A stretch of DNA of 30,900 nt from a virus: IMG/VR virus record IMGVR_UViG_3300020735_000042, positions 1 through 30,900 of that record. The stretch is one strand, 5' to 3'. This document shows positions 1 to 6,919 of the stretch, in pieces. The translations under genes were made by a program, and so were the position numbers. Positions within the stretch are counted from its first letter, which is position 1, and every line of letters begins with the position of its first letter. The notes below the pieces were generated by a model that was not told the origin of the DNA, did no database searches, and worked only from the letters and a program-made list of their open reading frames with translations.

Positions 1-23
1 ATCTCTTCAAAAGTCAACTTCAT
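1..23 (-). CDS. 5' end of a gene cut by the window edge
   Basis: An ATG at 23 reads leftwards as M-K-L-T-F-E-E and leaves the window after seven codons. It lies 14 bases beyond the stop of the neighbouring minus-strand gene, the spacing usual here. The upstream sequence is A-rich with no clear Shine-Dalgarno. Too little is visible to name it. Confidence 0.35.
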
Positions 24-37
24 TTTTTTAACTTTCA

Positions 38-271
38 TTACTTTATCTTTTTTGAAAATACATCATGTTCAATAGGACTTATATTAATACGCTCTGAAGT
101 ATAATTTTTTCTTAATCGAATATGAGCATTATGCCAGCTCCAACATTCACCAGTATCATCTTGAAAACAAACCCACATTAGATCGTGTTCCGTACCATAA
201 TCAATAACAAAGTAAGCCATCGCATCTCCCTTTGGAGTTTGTAATGGAATGGGTGGATCTAATCTTGTCAT
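38..271 (-). CDS. conserved small phage protein, unknown function
   Basis: A 77-residue protein. The N-terminal pattern PPIPLQTPKG followed by FVIDYGTEHDLMWVCF and DDTGECW matches, from memory, a small protein recurring in large phages; no role is known to me. The start at 271 keeps the PPIP...TPKG segment that I remember as conserved. An internal ATG at 220 has the better Shine-Dalgarno (AGGGAG) and would give 60 residues, so both starts are possible. The ATG at 271 abuts the stop codon of the SET-domain gene, consistent with co-transcription. Confidence 0.7.
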   Translation of the reverse strand: MTRLDPPIPLQTPKGDAMAYFVIDYGTEHDLMWVCFQDDTGECWSWHNAHIRLRKNYTSERINISPIEHDVFSKKIK

Positions 272-643
272 TTAAAAACCTTTACCGTTATCGCACACTA
301 AGTCGTAATCAATTGTTAATTCTTCGCCAGAATATATGTCCATAGCAGCATAATGAATATACTTAGTAGGTGCTGTTAAATTAGGTTCACTATTGTGATT
401 AATGAACCTAACATTGTCTGCGAAATGAATAATTTTATCTAAATCTTTATCATAACAATACATATAATCAAAGTTTTCTCTGGTTATACTGTCATAGTTA
501 TAATTATGTAGGGCTGGTAGCCAACCATCAATAATTGAATCATGTTCCCAAATTAATTGACCTTTGGTAATGAATTCACCGGCAAATAACCCAATACCAT
601 GAAGAAGACTCTTATCAAGATAAGTTTTAACTTTCATTGTCAT
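272..643 (-). CDS. SET-domain protein (putative protein lysine methyltransferase)
   Basis: A 123-residue protein with the SET-fold hallmarks in order: HGIGLFAGEFITKGQ (about 15-29, the SET-N strand region), RFINHNSEPNL (79-89, the NHxxxPN SAM-binding/pseudoknot motif) and GEELTIDYD (106-114, with the catalytic-type Tyr). SET enzymes transfer methyl from S-adenosylmethionine to lysine; the target here is unknown. The protein is short and has no cysteine-rich post-SET tail. Its ATG overlaps the nrdA C-part stop (ATGA), tying it to the nrdA transcript. A second ATG at 637 is possible. Family assignment is firm; activity is inferred. Confidence 0.82.
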   Translation of the reverse strand: MTMKVKTYLDKSLLHGIGLFAGEFITKGQLIWEHDSIIDGWLPALHNYNYDSITRENFDYMYCYDKDLDKIIHFADNVRFINHNSEPNLTAPTKYIHYAAMDIYSGEELTIDYDLVCDNGKGF

Positions 644-1662
644 ATTTTACAACTTTCGCAATCTTCATCGGGTACTTCGCCAGCAGCCAAAGGTGCTTCT
701 TCATATTCTCCTGCCAAATCGTTTGTTTGAAAATAGTATAGCTGTTTGCCACCCAACTTATAAAACATCAACAAATGACCAATCATCTCACTCATCGGTA
801 TCTTTTCATCTTCGTAGAACTTAGGGTTGTACGAGGTGTTAACGGATATTCCTTGATCAATGAATTTCTGGAGAACGGCGCAGATTTTGAGATAACCCTC
901 TGGTGATTTTTGGTCCCAAAGAAGGTCGTATTTTTTCTTGAGCTTTCGTACTTCAGGTACAACCTGCTTAAGTACGCCATCTTTAGACTGTTTGACAGAG
1001 ACCAACGATCTTGGCGGCTCAATACCATTCGTTGCGTTGCTAATCTGTGCCGATGTTTCTGATGGCATGAGAGCCATAAGAGTTGAGTTCCTGATACCAT
1101 ACTTGCAAGCTTTAGCGCCCAACGAAACCCAGTCCATCCGATATGCTGGCGATACGATTTCGTCCAGTTCTCTCTTGTAGGTGTGTATGGGGAACGCACC
1201 TTGGCTGTATTTTGTTTCATTACTCTTCGGACAGGCACCTTTTTCCTCCGCTAGATCAACTGATGCTTTAATCAAATAATAAGACCAAGCCTCTGCAAAC
1301 GCATGAAGCTTATTCAATCCATCGTAATCAATGTGCTGATAGCTAAGATCATTGCGAGCCAACCAATAAGCGAGGTTAATAATACCGACACCAAGAGGTC
1401 GTCTGGCCATAGTGGAATTTTTAGCAGCTTTGACAGGGTAATCCTGATAATCAAGAAGCTCGTCAAGAGCACGTACAGCAAGTGTACAAGGTCGTTCAAA
1501 GTCAGCAGGATCACGAATTTTTCCCCAGTTTATGGCACTCAAAGTGCACAGACTAATTTCTGCATCTGATTCACTCTCAAACTCTTCACCAAGAACATAA
1601 ATATACTCATCATCGTCATTTCCTATTTCTGTTACAACTTCAAAGTTAAATGGTAGATTCAT
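640..1662 (-). CDS. nrdA: ribonucleotide reductase class Ia large subunit, C-terminal fragment (split NrdA)
   Basis: This 340-residue protein matches the E. coli NrdA C-terminal third: ISLCTLSAINWG (C39, equivalent to C462), ALDELLDYQDYPV, NSTLMALMPSETSAQISNAT, the radical-transfer pair Y309-Y310 (Y730/Y731) and the terminal D-C-E-S-C-K-I with C335/C338, the cysteines that pass reducing power to the active site. It lacks C225, C439 and E441, which lie in the separate upstream gene at 2293-3756. The first ~33 residues have no counterpart I recognise. It has its own ribosome site (AAGGAAAAAAGAAA) and starts inside the end of the GIY-YIG gene. Function requires assembly with the N-terminal half; the same arrangement is known from Aeromonas phage Aeh1. 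Confidence 0.93.
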   Translation of the reverse strand: MNLPFNFEVVTEIGNDDDEYIYVLGEEFESESDAEISLCTLSAINWGKIRDPADFERPCTLAVRALDELLDYQDYPVKAAKNSTMARRPLGVGIINLAYWLARNDLSYQHIDYDGLNKLHAFAEAWSYYLIKASVDLAEEKGACPKSNETKYSQGAFPIHTYKRELDEIVSPAYRMDWVSLGAKACKYGIRNSTLMALMPSETSAQISNATNGIEPPRSLVSVKQSKDGVLKQVVPEVRKLKKKYDLLWDQKSPEGYLKICAVLQKFIDQGISVNTSYNPKFYEDEKIPMSEMIGHLLMFYKLGGKQLYYFQTNDLAGEYEEAPLAAGEVPDEDCESCKI

Positions 1663-2257
1663 TTTCTTTTTTCCTTAAATGTTTTGCCAAATTGCCAAGA
1701 TCAAATTCTCTCTTACAACACAAGCAACTAGCTTTTTTTCCTTGTAGATGTTTTGTTCCATGTGGTTCTTTATGTAGTGTATATTTTCCACGTTTCTGAC
1801 CTGTTCTAGCTAGTGTATGTTTCTTTTTAGTTTCTTCACTAACAGGACCAGTTTTTTTACCTTTATTCCAAGGAGTTTGACCTAAATGACCTAAAGAATT
1901 ATTTAACCTATGAGTTTCTGACTGTGGTCCTTTAGACACACCTTTTGTTTTTTTACTCATTGCTTCATAATCTCTATAAGCAGAAGTATCACCACCAGAA
2001 CCATTTTCTTCTATGAAATTAGCCCATTCATCAGATTCTACTATATCCCATAGCTCAGAATAATACAATCCTTTTTCTCTAATGTCTTCAAGATTTTCAG
2101 ATTGAAACAATACTTCAGTTTCAACATCATCACCATACTTGTTTAATTCTCTTTTCCATCTAATACCAGAACCAGAATAGGTATATGGGTTTCTTTCTGT
2201 TTTACCAAGGTATTTTAATCCCGTAACTCTGTGTGTTTTAACGTAAAGTGTAATCAT
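1646..2257 (-). CDS. GIY-YIG homing endonuclease inserted in nrdA
   Basis: A 203-residue protein with an N-terminal GIY-YIG nuclease domain: the two motifs appear as LYVK (4-7) and KYLGKT (15-20), followed by the Arg-bearing helix GIRWKREL and an acidic E/N segment FIEENG. The middle has NUMOD3-like DNA-binding repeats (NSLGHLGQTPWNKGKKTG, then a KKHTLARTGQKRGK segment). The C-terminus carries a CLCC...LAKHLR zinc-finger-like end. It sits exactly between the two nrdA fragments, overlaps the start of the second by 17 bases, and has a strong ribosome site (GGAGGAGG) and its own late promoter, typical of T4 free-standing seg-type genes. Its expected activity is cutting uninterrupted nrdA in a co-infecting phage. 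Confidence 0.88.
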   Translation of the reverse strand: MITLYVKTHRVTGLKYLGKTERNPYTYSGSGIRWKRELNKYGDDVETEVLFQSENLEDIREKGLYYSELWDIVESDEWANFIEENGSGGDTSAYRDYEAMSKKTKGVSKGPQSETHRLNNSLGHLGQTPWNKGKKTGPVSEETKKKHTLARTGQKRGKYTLHKEPHGTKHLQGKKASCLCCKREFDLGNLAKHLRKKENESTI

Positions 2258-2280
2258 AGTTGTGCCTCCTCCTTCACAAC

Positions 2281-2288
2281 TATTTATA
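2281..2288 (-). promoter_or_regulatory. T4-type late promoter for the GIY-YIG gene
   Basis: TATAAATA on the minus strand, 23 bases upstream of the GIY-YIG start and within the 35-base gap after the nrdA N-part. T4 sigma gp55 recognises this octamer. It would give the endonuclease late expression independent of nrdA. Confidence 0.6.
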
Positions 2289-2292
2289 TCCG

Positions 2293-3756
2293 CTATGAAT
2301 TGGGGAGCGGTGTATTTGGGTTATTTTTACGCCAAATCAGATATTTTTGATAATTTTCTTTGGTCATCTTAATATTTTTCTTTACTGGTTTGCCATCATT
2401 GATATCATTTAGTGGTTTAGTGGGAAGGTCGATTTCGCAGCAAAGATTAGACTGATGAATAGGCGCTAGTTCTTTGATGAACGATCCGTGATCATTAGCG
2501 TGATCTACATTCTGCAGATAAATACGTCCGGTATCCTTCCTCTCTTGCATGAATCCTGAGAAGAGTTCAATTGCTGGTATTGTTTTCTTTCTAATTGCTG
2601 AGTTTTGTTCTGCAGACTCGTATAAATTTCTAAACCTGTCAGTATCAATAAAAAAAGAGTCATACAAGTCAGGAACGTCGTTAGGAGAAAAGAGGGTAAT
2701 GTTACCTCCTGTGAGAAGTCTTTCATACATCACCTTATTAAATTGGACACCATAGTCCAAGCCACGAATACGATTGTCTTCTGTACCCTTGTTGTTCTTC
2801 AGTACCAGTAGGTCTTCAACCTCCAAATGCCAAATAGGATAATAAAGAGTTGCTGCACCGCCTCTGACACCGCCCTGTGAACAAGACTTAACCGCACTCT
2901 GGAAGTGTTTGTAAAAGGGTATAACGCCAGTATGCGTAGTATCGCCAGAGCGAATAGGAGAGCCGATAGCACGAATACGACCAGCGTTAATACCAATGCC
3001 AGCTTTCTGAGAAACATACTTAACGATAGAGGAAGCTGTCGCATTAATTGAATCAAGAGAGTCATCTGATTCGATAAGTACACACGAACTGAATTGCTTT
3101 TGAGGGCTACGGAGACCTGCCATAATAGGAGTCGGCAACGAAATTTCAAAAGTAGATGTTGCATCGTATAAATCCCTAACCCATTTTAGCCTTGTTTCTT
3201 TTGGATAGTTGCGGAAAAGAACCATTGCAATAAGCATGTAACAGAACTGAGGTGTTTCGTACACCTGTCCTGTTGAACGGTTCTTGATTAGATACTTGCC
3301 ACGAAACTGCTCCATACCGACATAAGCGATTGAGAAGTCTCGCTTGTGATCAATGTAGCTATTAAGAGTAGCAAGATCAGCAGCAGAATACCATTCTTTA
3401 ATATTACTGTCATAATATCCTGCGCTAACAACATTATCAATATGAACACTAAGATTAGGAACATTATAATCTCCGTAAACCTGCTTTCTGATATGATAAT
3501 TAATGAGACGACCAGCAACATACTGATACCCAGGAGTGTCCTCACTGATAAGATCAGCAGCTGCCTTGATCAAAGTCTCTTGAATGTCTGTAGTCTTAAT
3601 ACCATCGTAAAACTGAATATGCGACTTGAGTTCAATTTCTGATTCAGATACAGCATTGATACCTTCACAAGCCCATGCTACCACTTTGTGGAATTTATTC
3701 AGATCAAGGTGTTCTCGTTTACCGTTTCTTTTTGTTACTTGAATACTCGCCATCAT
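2293..3756 (-). CDS. nrdA: ribonucleotide reductase class Ia large subunit, N-terminal fragment (split NrdA)
   Basis: This 487-residue protein starts with an ATP-cone-like regulatory domain (VTKRNGKREHLDL...KLINYHIR region, ~5-90), followed by the NrdA barrel. Active-site residues fall at E. coli numbering: C225 in QFSSCVLIES, and N437, C439 and E441 in SNLCCEIDLPTKPLNDIND. Colinearity ends at D454; the last 33 residues (lysine/asparagine rich, ending NNPNTPLPNS) match nothing I recognise. C462 and the tyrosine pair are missing and are supplied by the 640-1662 gene. The tandem ATG at 3756/3753 follows TAGGAGAATAAAA. Transcription is from a sigma70-type promoter at 3777-3805. The enzyme reduces ribonucleoside diphosphates for phage DNA synthesis; nrdB is not in the window. 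Confidence 0.95.
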   Translation of the reverse strand: MMASIQVTKRNGKREHLDLNKFHKVVAWACEGINAVSESEIELKSHIQFYDGIKTTDIQETLIKAAADLISEDTPGYQYVAGRLINYHIRKQVYGDYNVPNLSVHIDNVVSAGYYDSNIKEWYSAADLATLNSYIDHKRDFSIAYVGMEQFRGKYLIKNRSTGQVYETPQFCYMLIAMVLFRNYPKETRLKWVRDLYDATSTFEISLPTPIMAGLRSPQKQFSSCVLIESDDSLDSINATASSIVKYVSQKAGIGINAGRIRAIGSPIRSGDTTHTGVIPFYKHFQSAVKSCSQGGVRGGAATLYYPIWHLEVEDLLVLKNNKGTEDNRIRGLDYGVQFNKVMYERLLTGGNITLFSPNDVPDLYDSFFIDTDRFRNLYESAEQNSAIRKKTIPAIELFSGFMQERKDTGRIYLQNVDHANDHGSFIKELAPIHQSNLCCEIDLPTKPLNDINDGKPVKKNIKMTKENYQKYLIWRKNNPNTPLPNS

Positions 3757-3776
3757 TTTTATTCTCCTATACCTAA

Positions 3777-3805
3777 ATAATACTATATATACTTCATTTT
3801 GTCAA
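3777..3805 (-). promoter_or_regulatory. sigma70-type early promoter for nrdA
   Basis: Minus strand TTGACA (3800-3805), 17-bp spacer, TATTAT (3777-3782), placed 21 bases before the nrdA ATG. The -35 is a perfect consensus match and the -10 has one mismatch, so it should be read by unmodified host RNA polymerase. Confidence 0.72.
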
Positions 3806-3826
3806 TGATAATTTTGATTTTATTAT
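3799..3826 (+). promoter_or_regulatory. sigma70-type promoter for the plus-strand island
   Basis: Plus strand TTGTCA (3799-3804), 16-bp spacer, TATTAT (3821-3826), 30 bases before the ATG at 3856. Its -35 overlaps the oppositely directed -35 of nrdA in the shared TTGTCAA, forming a back-to-back divergent pair. The match is moderate in AT-rich DNA. Confidence 0.45.
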
Positions 3827-3855
3827 GTAATAATTACAAACATAAGGAAAGTCAA

Positions 3856-4374
3856 ATGATACCTTTAGACCCAAATAAAGCTGCAAAACTTGGCGAATCA
3901 TGGGGCAAAACTGTAACCAATTCTATATTTGGGATCGTCGATGTTGTAGATAAAGCCAAAGCTAAACAAGTCCATATTAACGCTGTTAACGAAGCCAACA
4001 AAGGCGCTTTGGATCACAATAAAAAAGTATCCGATCAAACTAAAATCCTAAAACAAATGGCTATAGATGAAGAAGCTAAAGCCCAAGAAATTGCTATGTT
4101 ACAGGCTATGAGCCCAAAACAACGTGATGAATATTATAAAGCTAAAATTGCAGCAGGAAAAGCTAAAGCTAAAAAAGAATTAGAAGAAGCAGAAGCTGCT
4201 GCTGAAACTGCTGCTATTATACAATTATTTTCATTGATATTTATTGGTGTTCCATTAATCATTTATTTTTTCTTGTTTTTTACGGTAACTATTTTTGCAT
4301 ATACAGATCGAGCTTCATACAGAGAATTAGCTAAATTTGTACCGTTCGCAACATCTGTATACGGAAAATACTAA
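3856..4374 (+). CDS. coiled-coil membrane protein, unknown function
   Basis: A 172-residue protein, first gene of the plus-strand island. The start at 3856 (MIPLDPNKAAKL) is chosen because AAGGAAAG lies just upstream; an upstream ATG at 3799 has no ribosome site and lies in the promoter. Residues ~25-120 are charged and alanine/lysine/glutamate rich (KAKKELEEAEAAAETAA), likely helical or coiled coil. A hydrophobic segment, LFSLIFIGVPLIIYFFLFFT, lies near 125-145, followed by a short tail. No family is recognised. Its stop overlaps the next start (TAATG), so the two are co-translated. Confidence 0.75.
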   Translation: MIPLDPNKAAKLGESWGKTVTNSIFGIVDVVDKAKAKQVHINAVNEANKGALDHNKKVSDQTKILKQMAIDEEAKAQEIAMLQAMSPKQRDEYYKAKIAAGKAKAKKELEEAEAAAETAAIIQLFSLIFIGVPLIIYFFLFFTVTIFAYTDRASYRELAKFVPFATSVYGKY

Positions 4375-4601
4375 TGGCCGATCATGATTACGAATCTTAT
4401 CCATGGTTAATTGAATTTGACAAAAAAACTGATAAACAAAAAATGGATATTATTGTTTATCAGCTCAAACACTTAGAAAGTTTAATTGGAACATTATCTG
4501 TTATTATAATGTTTAGTATATGTGTATTTATTGTTCTTTTTGGCATGTCTATAATTGGTGGGAATATAAATATCAGTTCATTAATATCAATAATAAAATA
4601 A
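4374..4601 (+). CDS. small single-pass membrane protein
   Basis: A 75-residue protein: a polar N-terminal half (MADHDYESYPWLIEFD, then DKQKMDIIVYQLKHLESL) and one hydrophobic helix (IGTLSVIIMFSICVFIVLFG) at about 38-57. The start overlaps the previous stop as TAATG, with a weak GGAAAAT ribosome site, suggesting translational coupling. No homologue is recognised. It is probably an inner-membrane partner of its two membrane-protein neighbours. Confidence 0.7.
   Translation: MADHDYESYPWLIEFDKKTDKQKMDIIVYQLKHLESLIGTLSVIIMFSICVFIVLFGMSIIGGNINISSLISIIK
4565..4572 (+). promoter_or_regulatory. possible T4-type late promoter before the DUF4337-like gene
   Basis: TATAAATA on the plus strand inside the end of the preceding gene, 39 bases before the ATG at 4612. 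Position and direction fit, but the octamer also encodes protein and the DNA is AT-rich. Confidence 0.4.
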
Positions 4602-4611
4602 GAGGCAGAAA

Positions 4612-5145
4612 ATGTCTGAAGAAAAAAAACTATCTCGTTCTGAAAGAGAAGCTAGTATAAAAGATAAAGCTGGATTTGTTATAAGTGTTTTTGCATTATT
4701 TCTTGCATTCAATACATATATTGGTAATGGTTTAAGTGGATTAATATTAACCAATACTATAAAAGCCAATGATACTTGGTCGTTTTACCAGGCTAAATCA
4801 ATCAAACAAACGATGAATGAAACGGCTGCAGATGAAGCTGAATCTCGTGGTGATAGAGAAAAAGCCAATAAATATAGAGCAACAGCAATCAGATACGAAT
4901 CTGAACCATCAACTGGTGAAGGTAAAAAAGAGTTAATGGCAAGAGCTATTGGTCTTGAGGCAGAAAGAGATTTAGCAAAACAAAAATCTCCATGGATTTC
5001 AATTGCAGGTTCGACAATGCAACTTGCTATTGTTCTTATATCAGCATCAATTATAGCTGTAAGCTCATTAATGTTTTGGAGTAGTTTTGGTGTAATGGCA
5101 ATTGGTATTTTTCTTATGGTTCAAGGATTATTTTTGTTTTTTTAA
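4612..5145 (+). CDS. DUF4337-like membrane protein
   Basis: A 177-residue protein with a hydrophobic helix near 21-47 (AGFVISVFALFLAFNTYIGN), the segment LTNTIKANDTWSFYQAKSIK at ~50-69, a charged middle, and two C-terminal helices (~130-177). The order 'helix, NxxxA-x-D-x-W-x-FYQAKSIKQT, charged linker, two helices' matches my memory of DUF4337, a family of unknown function in bacteria. The ribosome site is GAGGCAG. It is the third consecutive membrane protein of the island. A role in host-envelope alteration or superinfection exclusion is only an inference from context. Confidence 0.75.
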   Translation: MSEEKKLSRSEREASIKDKAGFVISVFALFLAFNTYIGNGLSGLILTNTIKANDTWSFYQAKSIKQTMNETAADEAESRGDREKANKYRATAIRYESEPSTGEGKKELMARAIGLEAERDLAKQKSPWISIAGSTMQLAIVLISASIIAVSSLMFWSSFGVMAIGIFLMVQGLFLFF

Positions 5146-5158
5146 TTAAGGATATATT

Positions 5159-5899
5159 ATGTTACCAGCTCTTAAAAATGTAAAATTTGATAATATTGAA
5201 TATATTTTATTTGATACGAATGATTTAATTTCTCGATGTCTTTGTCAAAATGGTGATTGGGATAAACACATATTAAATTTGCTAAAACAGTTTTATGAAA
5301 ATGAAGAAGCACCAATAATTTTAGATATTGGTGCTAACTTTGGCGCTTATACATTACCAATTGCAAAAAATATTCAGGAGCGTGGTGGGACTGTAGTATC
5401 ATTCGAACCACAAAGAATTGTTTATTATCAACTTTGCAGCAATGTGATGTTGAATCGTTTAGATAATTGTTATCTTTATAATCAAGCCGTTGGTGATTAT
5501 GATGGAATAATAGATTTGCCAGATATCGATTACAATACTATTGAAAATATTGGTGCTTTTTCATTTAATAAAGAATATAGAGAGAAGCATGGTATCGAAC
5601 AATCTATGGCATTAACTAGATCTTCTGTACCTATTATAACGTTAAATTCATTAGAATTTTCTAAACCACCTGCATTAATTAAAATTGATGTAGAAGGTTA
5701 TGAACTGAATGTAATCAAAGGCGGAATAAATTTTCTTGAAAAATATAATTATCCAACACTTTCATTCGAAGCTTGGAACGATGATTGGTTTAAAACAGAA
5801 AAAGAAAATTTGATGCAAACTATACAAAATTTAGGTTATGAAATTTACAATGTATATAATGACGATTATATAGCTATACATATAAATAAAGGATATTAA
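5159..5899 (+). CDS. FkbM-family SAM-dependent methyltransferase
   Basis: A 246-residue protein with a class I methyltransferase fold: motif I IILDIGANFGAYTLP (53-67), the acidic ribose-binding strand VVSFEPQRIVYYQL (~80-93), and the FkbM signature LIKIDVEGYELNVIKGG near 178-194. Family members O-methylate sugars or other small molecules, and such genes occur in several cyanophages. The ribosome site is AAGGATATATT. Lying among membrane-protein genes, it may modify a surface glycan or lipid; the substrate cannot be read from the sequence. Confidence 0.88.
   Translation: MLPALKNVKFDNIEYILFDTNDLISRCLCQNGDWDKHILNLLKQFYENEEAPIILDIGANFGAYTLPIAKNIQERGGTVVSFEPQRIVYYQLCSNVMLNRLDNCYLYNQAVGDYDGIIDLPDIDYNTIENIGAFSFNKEYREKHGIEQSMALTRSSVPIITLNSLEFSKPPALIKIDVEGYELNVIKGGINFLEKYNYPTLSFEAWNDDWFKTEKENLMQTIQNLGYEIYNVYNDDYIAIHINKGY
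5881..5888 (+). promoter_or_regulatory. possible T4-type late promoter before the 33-aa peptide gene
   Basis: TATAAATA within the last codons of the methyltransferase gene, 13 bases before the ATG at 5902. That leaves almost no leader, so it may be a coincidental coding match. Confidence 0.3.
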
Positions 5900-5901
5900 C
5901 A

Positions 5902-6003
5902 ATGGATATAATAAAACTTTTCACATATACAGTATATGCATTTGTAATAATGTCTTTTGGTCTTGTGTTATTAGCTGGATATTCAGTAACACATGGAGGT
6001 TAA
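5902..6003 (+). CDS. 33-residue single-pass membrane peptide
   Basis: A short open frame reading MDIIKLFTYTVYAFVIM followed by SFGLVLLAGYSVTHGG, which is almost entirely one hydrophobic helix. AAAGGA lies about ten bases before the ATG, and the start follows the methyltransferase stop by two bases. Its stop codon overlaps the convergent thyX stop on the other strand (TTAA at 6000-6003), an economical junction suggesting both ends are real. Resemblance to other phage mini-membrane proteins is generic; function unknown. Confidence 0.55.
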   Translation: MDIIKLFTYTVYAFVIMSFGLVLLAGYSVTHGG

Positions 6004-6671
6004 ATATCTAGTGCATCCTTAAGAGATGGAAATGCAGCGGTAATCTCATTCCATGCTTCGCGAGCAATTTCACGATGTTCCTTCTGAGTACCTTCAGTCA
6101 TCCTAAGATTGCAGTAATGTATCCAGCTACGTAAGCTACCAGCCATATACATACGAGACATAATGAGTCCTTCAGGGAGAACTGCCCGTGCCTGTTCCTT
6201 GGCAATGCCGTTATCGATAGCCCACTGGTAGGCATATTTTGTTTTTTCAATGAGGGTTTCTTGGATAAATCCCCAGTCTGATTGTAGTGTTTCATCGGAA
6301 GTTTCGATGGAATTTTGGCGATTGGCTGTATCTTGCAAACGGGCATCACGAGTAACGAACCCCATATCTTTGGTTGGATCAGCATAGCGTTGACTAAACT
6401 CCTGAAAGGTGAAGGAACGATGACGAAGGATTTGGCGTCCAATGTCACGAGTCGTTTCAATAGACATTGTAATACTAACTGTTTCAAAAATTGACCAGTG
6501 TTTATTTTTAGCGCAATACCTCAACAATTTTGGTGCAGTCAAGCTATTCATTTGATTTGTAGGGTTAGAAACTCTGGCGCAATAAGCAATGAATTCATCC
6601 GGGGTCATTCGCACCCCATTTTCATTATCAATAAGCGGTTGTGTAACTGCTACGATTTTTGCTGTATTCAC
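6000..6671 (-). CDS. thyX: flavin-dependent thymidylate synthase ThyX
   Basis: A 223-residue protein of normal ThyX length. The signature RHRSFTFQEFSQRY (83-96) corresponds to RHRxxSxNExSxRY with conservative S-to-T and N-to-Q changes seen in phage members. The C-terminal ARAVLPEGL and RSWIHYCNLR segments carry the substrate-binding Arg region. ThyX makes dTMP from dUMP using methylene-tetrahydrofolate, FAD and NADPH. It replaces the T4-type td (ThyA) and complements the split NrdA nearby in supplying deoxynucleotides. Its start overlaps the upstream gene's stop by four bases. Confidence 0.95.
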   Translation of the reverse strand: MNTAKIVAVTQPLIDNENGVRMTPDEFIAYCARVSNPTNQMNSLTAPKLLRYCAKNKHWSIFETVSITMSIETTRDIGRQILRHRSFTFQEFSQRYADPTKDMGFVTRDARLQDTANRQNSIETSDETLQSDWGFIQETLIEKTKYAYQWAIDNGIAKEQARAVLPEGLIMSRMYMAGSLRSWIHYCNLRMTEGTQKEHREIAREAWNEITAAFPSLKDALDI

Positions 6672-6919
6672 TTCTTCACTCCATTAACAATTTTCACAGC
6701 CTCGGCAAGACCTTCCTCGACATACCATGTATCTCCGCGAATACCATAGACAGCTGTCTGCAAACTACCGCCTTCTGTAGGAACCTCAAAAACAGAAATG
6801 ATATGTTCCGTCATTAGGTAAATCGGCATACCCTTCAAGTTTTCATTATTATTTGTCAATTTAATCAGCATATTTTGATTCCACTTCTTCAATAAATCGT
6901 TCGTTTCAGTATTAATCAT
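6668..6919 (-). CDS. small conserved phage protein, FlbD-like fold possible
   Basis: An 83-residue protein: LIKLTNNNENLKGMPIYLMT, then EHIISVFEVPTEGGSLQTAV, GIRGDTWYVEEGLAEAVKIV. The alternation of an 'LT-x-PIY' strand, an acidic 'E-x(3)-V' strand and a terminal 'W-x-V-x-E-x(3)-A-V' helix resembles the small FlbD-type beta proteins found in many phages, but no function follows. It has ATGA overlaps on both sides (with the 52-aa gene and thyX), so it belongs to the thyX operon. Confidence 0.7.
   Translation of the reverse strand: MINTETNDLLKKWNQNMLIKLTNNNENLKGMPIYLMTEHIISVFEVPTEGGSLQTAVYGIRGDTWYVEEGLAEAVKIVNGVKK

Noticed and set aside
792-1238. 148-codon minus-strand frame inside the nrdA C-part
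   Set aside because: Shifted-frame shadow of well-conserved NrdA sequence.
1600-2400. Group I intron or intein interrupting nrdA
   Set aside because: Both nrdA parts and the endonuclease have separate starts with ribosome sites, the C-part starts inside the endonuclease gene, and I see no intein splice-junction residues (Cys/Ser start, His-Asn end). I could not fold the RNA to exclude an intron formally.
3799-3855. Upstream ATG extension of the first island gene
   Set aside because: It would translate the promoter region; the ATG at 3856 has AAGGAAAG at the right distance.
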